From an uncultured Clostridia bacterium (lineage in GTDB: Bacteria; Bacillota; Clostridia; Lachnospirales; CAG-274), in contig CANRIS010000026.1 of assembly GCA_947630725.1 (NCBI GenBank), positions 1-34,134 on the forward strand: 34,134 nucleotides of DNA, given 5' to 3'. Below, piece after piece: positions 28,844 to 34,134 of this stretch. The translations under genes were made by a program, and so were the position numbers. Under the pieces are notes generated by a model. It was given only the letters and a program-made list of their open reading frames with translations. It had not been told where the DNA came from and searched no databases. Position 1 is the stretch's first letter. Each line of letters opens with the position of its first letter.

Positions 28844-29161
28844 TTATAGTATTGCTCTGCCATTAAACAAGCCGTTATATCCGCCTATTTGCTTTTCTGC
28901 CGCTTTGATTGCTTCCTCTTTGGTCTTGTAATACCAACAGCATAATTTAATTGTGTTGTCGTCATCAAACATGAGATACGGCGAATACTTGTCAACCACT
29001 ATCTCTTTGATGTGATAAACATCGCAAATTCCGTCCTTGCTTTCGCATATACCGTCTTTTACTTCGCCTGCTTTCGGGCAACCGCAACAAGTTCCCCATT
29101 GCCGCTCAATCGTGTAAATCGTGTCGCCGATTGCTATCGGCATATCAAATTCAACTTTCAT
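28844..29161 (-). CDS. Cys-rich small unknown protein
   Basis: This encodes 105 residues, starting MKVEFDMPIAIGDTIYTIER. Cysteines cluster at CCGC, ICESKDGIC and CCWYY, suggesting a zinc- or disulphide-bound core. The end is helical (KTKEEAIKAAEKQIGG). The ATG overlaps the upstream stop. Function unknown. Confidence 0.55.
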   Translation of the reverse strand: MKVEFDMPIAIGDTIYTIERQWGTCCGCPKAGEVKDGICESKDGICDVYHIKEIVVDKYSPYLMFDDDNTIKLCCWYYKTKEEAIKAAEKQIGGYNGLFNGRAIL

Positions 29162-29385
29162 TTTCTATCCCCCTTTTCAAACTCGGCTTTATATTTGTTG
29201 TACTCGTCCAAAAACTCTTGCATATTTTGCTCATTTACAATGGTGTTTTTGCCACTTAATATAATCGCTACCGCCAATAAACCCCAGCTGTGATCTGTGC
29301 CGATATTCATAATTTCAATCTCATCGGGGATTTTGTCCGGGATTACAACCTCGAATAATTCCTTGCCGTTATGTGTTACTTTCAT
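29158..29385 (-). CDS. Small unknown protein
   Basis: This encodes 75 residues, starting MKVTHNGKELFEVVIPDKIP, with AGGAGG upstream. Beta-rich start followed by a helix (NEQNMQEFLDEYNKYKAEFE). No recognised family; function unknown. Confidence 0.6.
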   Translation of the reverse strand: MKVTHNGKELFEVVIPDKIPDEIEIMNIGTDHSWGLLAVAIILSGKNTIVNEQNMQEFLDEYNKYKAEFEKGDRK

Positions 29386-29399
29386 TTTAAGACCTCCTT

Positions 29400-30449
29400 T
29401 TAATATGGTATAAACAGCTTCCCGCTCTTACTGTATAATTCGTTGAGCGTGTCGAAAACGTGCTTCATACCCAAACCGTCCTTTGTCGGCTTCCATAGCC
29501 CGTCCGTATCATACCCCCCCCCGTTCATACAATAATCGTACTGCTTCGGGTGCGTTCGTTTCAGCCTCTCAAATCTGCCCTCGCCTTGCTTTTCAAGGTG
29601 CGCACCGAACCCGCAGCAGATACAGCCTGTACGTTGACAGCCTGTGCATTTTAGATGATTACCGCAACCGTCAAGACAGATTTGATCGCTGTCGTTGCCC
29701 GTTTCTACCACTTCGCCGTAAACGCTCGCTATCGGGATATTATAGGTTTTTATGTAGGTGAGTATATCCTGTTCCGTCCAAAATGATAGAGGATTGCTTA
29801 TAGGGCTTTTCATCTTAAAGCCGTTACAACCGTTTTGCAACCACTTTTGCTGACGTAGTTTACTTTCATCTGCCATTTGCCCTGTTATCTGCACTTTCTT
29901 TGTCGCCTTTGTATAATCGTGCGACGGCTTTTTCTTCATTATATTACAGCAGACATTTGATATATTAAAGTCAACGTTAAGCAAAGGTTTATACTTTTCG
30001 TGATTGAATATGCTTTTATTGCCATTCTTGTCTAACCACGTTCCCTCTAATTGTCGCAACCTTTGTGTATATTTGCCACTGATACGAGCCTTTTTAGCTT
30101 GCATTATGCACTCGCCCACTTCCTTACTTATCATCGGATAGCCGTACTTTCGGATAACTTCGTCAAAACGTATGGCAGGGCGAAGCACCGTTACGTTCTC
30201 AAACGATTTCGCAAACTGCTGTATTTCGGGATATTCCAAGCCTGTATTGACGAACACCGCTTCCACGTTTGGATAGAGTTTTCGCACTAAATGCAACAAA
30301 ACTGTGCTGTCTTTGCCACCGCTGAATGATACATAAACACCGTCCACGCCGTAAAAGTCTACCCACTCACGTATGCGCTGTTGCGTTTTGTATATCTTTA
30401 TGTCAAGCGGCAATGCTTGTAATACTTTTAGTTCGTCTATTGTCGGCAA
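29400..30449 (-). CDS. PAPS-reductase-like PP-loop protein with Cys cluster
   Basis: This encodes 349 residues from a TTG start at 30449 (GGAG 7 bases upstream; no other good start). SGGKDST at 43-49 is the adenylate-binding PP-loop; VCCNIMKKKP at 166-175 is the family CC motif. A second cluster at 258-279 (CGNHLKCTGCQRTGCICCGF) could bind Fe-S or zinc. Phage members may act on sulfur metabolism or DNA sulfur modification. It has its own consensus promoter. Confidence 0.8.
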   Translation of the reverse strand: MPTIDELKVLQALPLDIKIYKTQQRIREWVDFYGVDGVYVSFSGGKDSTVLLHLVRKLYPNVEAVFVNTGLEYPEIQQFAKSFENVTVLRPAIRFDEVIRKYGYPMISKEVGECIMQAKKARISGKYTQRLRQLEGTWLDKNGNKSIFNHEKYKPLLNVDFNISNVCCNIMKKKPSHDYTKATKKVQITGQMADESKLRQQKWLQNGCNGFKMKSPISNPLSFWTEQDILTYIKTYNIPIASVYGEVVETGNDSDQICLDGCGNHLKCTGCQRTGCICCGFGAHLEKQGEGRFERLKRTHPKQYDYCMNGGGYDTDGLWKPTKDGLGMKHVFDTLNELYSKSGKLFIPY

Positions 30450-30481
30450 TTTTCACTCCCTCGCCCTATCTTGATAATACC

Positions 30482-30510
30482 ATTATACGCCCGCGCTTAC
30501 TGTTTGTCAA
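30482..30510 (-). promoter_or_regulatory. Perfect consensus promoter before the PAPS-reductase-like gene
   Basis: TTGACA (30505-30510), 17-bp spacer, TATAAT (30482-30487). A second TTGACA lies at 30528-30533, 23 bp upstream, forming a direct repeat. The promoter starts a new transcript for genes from 30449 leftward. Confidence 0.9.
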
Positions 30511-30546
30511 TGATTTTATCAATGTTTTGTCAACCAATTTTATGTT

Positions 30547-31161
30547 TTATTTAACATCTTTATTTGTGCTTTCCAGCGCGTGATTTCGGATTTCGTCAAG
30601 CTGTTTGGTGTAGTCAGTCGGCGACAATTGCTGTTTAAGCACGTCGATAATACCGTCAGCAGACGAAGCAAGTGTTACATTGTGACCAACCTGCTTTGCT
30701 TGCATGCGGAATTTTGTCGCATTGAATTTCTGTATGCCCTCACCGCCAGCATCTATATTCATATCCATAATGAAATTGTCTATAAGTTCCATTGCTTGTA
30801 TTTGTTCCTGACTGCCGTGTGACAGTAAGTTATTATAGGCAAACGGGCTTATACCTGCAAACGCCTCAAATATTTGCTTTGTCGGGACGAAGTCTGTATA
30901 GTCATTGCAAAACGCAACCAGTTCTACAAACTGTTGGAAAACAGTTGACAGCTGCTCTTTGGTCAGTGACAGCGCGACATTGTTGTCTACCATTGGTATT
31001 TCCTTTATCGCAGAATAAAAAATACACTTCACATGATAGGCTTTGACAGACTTTTTACCAACTCTTTTAGCCTCAATCAAAGGCTGCATTGCCGAACGCA
31101 TTATCTCTACCCTGTCGATCGCGGGATATCCGTTGTTGTCATAAATTATAGTGTCATTCAT
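30547..31161 (-). CDS. Possible terminase small subunit / HTH protein
   Basis: This encodes 204 residues, starting MNDTIIYDNNGYPAIDRVEI. The middle (FVPTKQIFEAFAGISPFAYNN) reads like an HTH, then LIDNFIMDMNIDAG and FNATKFRMQAKQVG, a pattern similar to phage small terminases (recognition helix then a stretch ending KFRMQ). No other small terminase was found in the window, but this is 7.6 kb from the large subunit. A different DNA-binding role is possible. Confidence 0.5.
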   Translation of the reverse strand: MNDTIIYDNNGYPAIDRVEIMRSAMQPLIEAKRVGKKSVKAYHVKCIFYSAIKEIPMVDNNVALSLTKEQLSTVFQQFVELVAFCNDYTDFVPTKQIFEAFAGISPFAYNNLLSHGSQEQIQAMELIDNFIMDMNIDAGGEGIQKFNATKFRMQAKQVGHNVTLASSADGIIDVLKQQLSPTDYTKQLDEIRNHALESTNKDVK

Positions 31162-31505
31162 TTTATATCTCCATTCACGCCGTGGAAGCTATCTACAAAT
31201 TTGATGAGCGGTTTAATACGCTTTTGCAGCTCCTCAATCCTGCTTGATAACTCTGCCCAAGTATGACGTGCCTCGTCTATGTCTTGACTTGTCAATGCCA
31301 ACTTATAGCCCTTGCCGTCAGACGTGCTAATCACAGGCTTTTTGCTCGCAAGTACTGAAATAACATCACGCGCGCTACGCTCATTTTTACAGCCTATGAC
31401 TTTACATATCTCATCTTTATCTATATATCTATTATGATGTACCATATACCACCATAAAGTGTTGACCTTTTGTTTCATATTCGCTGTTATAGGTTTACTA
31501 TTCAT
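31158..31505 (-). CDS. Winged-helix DNA-binding protein
   Basis: This encodes 115 residues. Residues about 20-68 have a wHTH pattern (RYIDKDEICKVIGCKNERSA then SVLASKKPVISTSDGKGYKL with a beta wing). The C-terminal half is a coiled helix (SSRIEELQKRIKPLIKF). Typical of phage regulators or replication accessory proteins. Confidence 0.65.
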   Translation of the reverse strand: MNSKPITANMKQKVNTLWWYMVHHNRYIDKDEICKVIGCKNERSARDVISVLASKKPVISTSDGKGYKLALTSQDIDEARHTWAELSSRIEELQKRIKPLIKFVDSFHGVNGDIK

Positions 31506-32124
31506 ACTTCCCCCTCAAAATGCGCATTAGTGTTTCCGCCGTGTCTTTCTTGTCACAAAACACAAATCTCACACCATAACTGACTTTGACTTTGTGAATA
31601 TAATCTAAAAGCTCACGTCCGGTCAATTTGCTGTACGCAGCTTTCCAGCTCACTAGATCGTTCAACGTTTTAATAGGCTCCTCGACAAGCACAAACAGCT
31701 GTACACCGTCTTTGTAGCATTTGCTGTACTTTTTATCGAATTGCCGTCTATCGCGCTGTAAATCGCTTACAAGCTCTTGTAGACCGCCGGCTTTCACATC
31801 AACCGATATTTTGCCTTTAAGCAGTATCTGACCGGTGTCGTCTACATACGCTAGGCAATAATCGCCGACATTTAAGACCTTGCGTACAATACGTATGTCA
31901 TGCTCTCTGCAATAATTTTCAATGTTGTTGTGATGATTATGCTTTTCGCGCGCATCTTGTATTAACACAGTATGTCGCTTTATTTCCGCATCTATGAAAA
32001 CCGCGCGTGCCTCGTCCATTCTATGGCACCATTCGTCTATCCATAAATCGTCATCTGCAGGCACATTTGTAAACGGAATTATTTGTGCAAAGTCGTTGCT
32101 GTCGGTTATAATAGGCTCGCTCAT
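31498..32124 (-). CDS. ERCC4/XPF-type nuclease
   Basis: This encodes 208 residues. The XPF-like core starts near 53 (VLIQDAREKHNHHNNIENY), has VGDYCLAY (86-93), then SVDVKAGGLQELVSDL (107-122) in place of the usual ERK signature, and QLFVLVEEPIKTL. It keeps GDY and a D-V-K triad. Likely a structure-specific nuclease for phage recombination or repair. Confidence 0.75.
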   Translation of the reverse strand: MSEPIITDSNDFAQIIPFTNVPADDDLWIDEWCHRMDEARAVFIDAEIKRHTVLIQDAREKHNHHNNIENYCREHDIRIVRKVLNVGDYCLAYVDDTGQILLKGKISVDVKAGGLQELVSDLQRDRRQFDKKYSKCYKDGVQLFVLVEEPIKTLNDLVSWKAAYSKLTGRELLDYIHKVKVSYGVRFVFCDKKDTAETLMRILRGKYE

Positions 32125-32456
32125 CGCTTACTCCTAAATATGCGTTTGAGCCACTGCTTAAGCCTATTAACACGCGCAATGTGTTTCAGCTTACGCTTGC
32201 CTTTCTTTGTGACAACAATTCCTTTCAGCTCGCCATTGTCGTCATACTCAAATGCAAGATAGCCCATTGATATGTACGACGTGATCGCGCTGTCCAATAT
32301 CGGTGCAATTTTCTTGCCTAATTCTTCTATCTCTTGCTGATGCCGAGCTTCGTTTTCATCAAAATTGTCGCCCGCTTGCTTTATCTCATCAATAAACGCT
32401 TTTTGTTGCTCATCGCTCTGCTCTATTATTTTTAGAGTTATAAATTTGTCACTCAT
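32121..32456 (-). CDS. Coiled basic unknown protein
   Basis: This encodes 111 residues, starting MSDKFITLKIIEQSDEQQKA. N-terminal half is acidic and coiled (NEARHQQEIEELGKKIAPIL); C-terminal end is strongly basic (KQWLKRIFRSKR). Ribosome site GAGGTAGG before the ATG. Function unknown; a DNA-interacting accessory factor is possible. Confidence 0.6.
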   Translation of the reverse strand: MSDKFITLKIIEQSDEQQKAFIDEIKQAGDNFDENEARHQQEIEELGKKIAPILDSAITSYISMGYLAFEYDDNGELKGIVVTKKGKRKLKHIARVNRLKQWLKRIFRSKR

Positions 32457-32526
32457 ATCCTACCTCTTAACTCCTATTTTTGCGTAAAATCTGCAAATTC
32501 GCCGTTTATATTCCCGATTTTACGGC

Positions 32527-32612
32527 TTATTGCTTCTCGTCACTACCATATGCACCAACCGCGCTTACTGTCGTACAAACACGCTTTTGCCGTTTCCTGT
32601 CCAATCTTTCAT
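32527..32612 (-). pseudogene. Frameshifted N-terminal scrap of a phage N6-methylase
   Basis: The ATG at 32612 begins MKDWTGNGKSVFVRQ then stops. I recall phage SAM-dependent methylases with the opening MKDWTGNxKSxFxTLGASN. Reading two bases on restores a similar continuation (TTVSAVGAYGSDEKQ) to a stop at 32527. It is therefore a remnant of a second methylase gene. It overlaps the preceding remnant's TGA (ATGA). Confidence 0.45.
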
Positions 32613-32710
32613 TTGGTAGCTCCCTTGATTCGCTTGTCGATTATCTCAATATAAGCGGGGTTGAGTTCTATCAAGATGTACTCGCGCCCATTCCGTGCGG
32701 CCGCTACGCC
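32609..32710 (-). pseudogene. C-terminal scrap of an N4/N6 DNA methyltransferase
   Basis: In a frame different from the C5 methylase, the codons read GVAAARNGREYILIELNP, then AYIEIIDKRIKG and stop. This is the usual closing section of beta-class N4/N6 methylases (GVAAxRxGRxxIGIELNPEY). No upstream body of such a gene is present; the frame before it lies in the C5 gene. It looks like a recombination or deletion scar. Confidence 0.55.
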
Positions 32711-34134
32711 ACGCGCTTTTTCGGCATTGAGCCGCGAGTATACGCCTCTTCTACTTCCGCCATTGTGTCTATCGGCTTTGTGAGCGCCATATCCGCGCAA
32801 TTTGCCAAGATAAGTGCTTTTGCGACGGGCGGGCATACAGCATTGCCGAGCCTTGCTATCTGTTTTGCCTCGCTGTACGGCTTGCCGATTGCGCCCTCTA
32901 TGTCAATCACATAGTCTTTCGGGAAGCCTTGCGCGAGTTTCAGTTCTTCCGCTTTCAACATACGCATCCCGATGTCTGCAATAAAATACGCCACGCCGTC
33001 TATCTCAATAATGAGTATCTCGTCGTCCTTGATGTCATATCCCGCGTACTTGTTCAGTAACTCGCGCACCTCTGCCCAATGTCCCAAATCTTGCGCGTCG
33101 TCCACTTTGACAAGATAGGTGCTTATTTGGCACAAATGCCCTGCTCCTGCCGTAATCGTCGGTACAGGCTCTGTGGCGGGCTTGCAGTCCATATTCTTGC
33201 GCAAAACGCACAGATGATTTTCGACGAGAAAATGTCTCGGCTTTGTTACTACCGTCTGCAATGGTTTTTCGGCTTGCGCGTAGTGTTCGCTTCCGCCGTA
33301 GTATTGCACAAGATGAGCCGTTGACAACCCGTTGTGATCTATCGCCGTAACGGTGGGCGTTGGGCTATCCGCTGCCGCTCCGCTCTGCTGCTCCCCGCTG
33401 AAATACTTTGTGAGGTGTGGCATAACGAAATTTTGCTTGCACGTTGACACGACCGTACTTACAGGGTCGTCTATGCTGTTGACTCTCGGTTTCTGCCCTA
33501 CATGCTCGCCGTAGCCGATTGGCACAATAAACGGTTGCGGGTTGCGAATAGTGAATTTATCAAGCCCGCGCGCTATGCGGCGCAGCGTGTTGTCCACGAG
33601 CGGTTTCTTGCGCTCGAATATGGACGGACACGGAATACTCCAATCTATACACTCCGCCGCCGTGTGATATGGCAATAAGCCTTTGCCCTCGCCGTGCGTT
33701 GGTTGCGAAAACACTATCGGCTTGCCATCGTTCCGCGCGATGAGATAAAAGCGTTTGCGAATGGTCGGCGCGCCGTAATCGCAGGCTTTGAGTTCCCTAT
33801 ACTCGACCTTATAGCCAAGTCCTTTGACAAGTCTCGCCGCCTCTTCGCTCGTGGAGTCTATTTTCAAAAACTCGCAAGCCTCGATGAGCGCGGGGTATTC
33901 TGACGATATGCCCGTTGTCAGCATTGCGACAAAGCCGTTGAATGTCTCGCCCATATGGTCGGGATCGGGACGGAGATTGCCATTTTCGTCTGCTTTGAGC
34001 GGCCCCCAAGTTTGTATCTCGGACACGTTCTCCATAAAGATGACGCGTGGCGCAACGGACGACATCGCCCACTTCAATACCACCCACGACAGCCCGCGTA
34101 TTTTCTTCTCAACGGGTTTGCCGCCTTTGGCGCG
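32704..34134 (-). CDS. DNA cytosine-C5 methyltransferase, 5' end cut off
   Basis: The frame is open to the right edge; the start is not in the window. Residues near the edge (RAKGGKPVEKKIRGLSWVVL) and the following VIFMENVSEIQTWGPL show motif VI (ENV) and the phage C5-methylase signature. The C-terminal parts (GDEPVPTITA-like repeat, LAQGFPKDY and RLGNAVCPPVAKAL) cover motifs IX-X. Motif IV (PC) lies outside. Likely protects phage DNA or alters host restriction. Confidence 0.85.
   Translation of the reverse strand, partial: RAKGGKPVEKKIRGLSWVVLKWAMSSVAPRVIFMENVSEIQTWGPLKADENGNLRPDPDHMGETFNGFVAMLTTGISSEYPALIEACEFLKIDSTSEEAARLVKGLGYKVEYRELKACDYGAPTIRKRFYLIARNDGKPIVFSQPTHGEGKGLLPYHTAAECIDWSIPCPSIFERKKPLVDNTLRRIARGLDKFTIRNPQPFIVPIGYGEHVGQKPRVNSIDDPVSTVVSTCKQNFVMPHLTKYFSGEQQSGAAADSPTPTVTAIDHNGLSTAHLVQYYGGSEHYAQAEKPLQTVVTKPRHFLVENHLCVLRKNMDCKPATEPVPTITAGAGHLCQISTYLVKVDDAQDLGHWAEVRELLNKYAGYDIKDDEILIIEIDGVAYFIADIGMRMLKAEELKLAQGFPKDYVIDIEGAIGKPYSEAKQIARLGNAVCPPVAKALILANCADMALTKPIDTMAEVEEAYTRGSMPKKRVA

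Overview
The window is a stretch of a tailed-phage (siphovirus-type) genome or prophage. Every convincing protein gene is on the minus strand, so genes are read from high to low coordinates. The likely host is a low-to-moderate GC Gram-positive bacterium, probably a Firmicute of the Clostridia type. I infer this from strong Shine-Dalgarno sites, consensus TTGACA-17-TATAAT promoters, perfect TTATCCACA DnaA boxes and an SPP1-like portal. No integrase, repressor, polymerase, helicase or endolysin is recognisable; these presumably lie outside the window.

Region by region, in transcription order. (1) 34134-24058 is an accessory/early block. It holds a 5'-truncated cytosine-C5 methyltransferase, scraps of two other DNA methyltransferases at its 3' end, an ERCC4-type nuclease, a winged-helix protein, a possible small terminase, a PAPS-reductase-like PP-loop protein with its own consensus promoter, an N6-methylase-like protein lacking NPPY, several zinc-ribbon and HTH proteins, and small unknowns. 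A strong terminator closes it at 24007-24039. (2) 23388-24006 has no convincing gene but carries several palindromes and short repeats next to the terminase promoter; it is a candidate packaging or control region. (3) 23310-20999 encodes an unknown protein and the large terminase. (4) 20999-20807 holds back-to-back divergent promoters. One drives a Com-like zinc-finger gene and the head/tail genes leftward. The other appears to drive a short plus-strand RNA ending in a terminator. (5) 20512-5663 runs: tRNA-Thr, portal, scaffold, major capsid, connectors, tail terminator, tail tube, tail chaperones (overlapping frames), tape measure, distal tail protein, baseplate and fibre genes. The last ends in a DUF6273-type lectin-like domain. 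(6) 5618-1795 starts at a perfect promoter. It encodes multi-pass membrane proteins, an AgrB-like membrane protein with an HTH tail, small virion-type proteins and a papain-like cysteine-protease fold, and ends in a terminator. (7) 1574-1130 is a probable replication origin: four perfect DnaA boxes on an exact 21-bp phase, a pyrimidine/AT-rich tract, an operator-like palindrome and a consensus promoter reading into it. (8) 1129-1 encodes small overlapping genes, the last cut by the window edge.

The most unusual signals are the DnaA-box origin embedded in a promoter-driven small ORF, the AgrB-like/HTH fusion, the divergent promoter and plus-strand RNA between terminase and portal, the tRNA-Thr abutting the portal ribosome-binding site, and the methyltransferase graveyard at 32.5-32.7 kb. 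All family names come from recognising motifs by eye; no database search was run.
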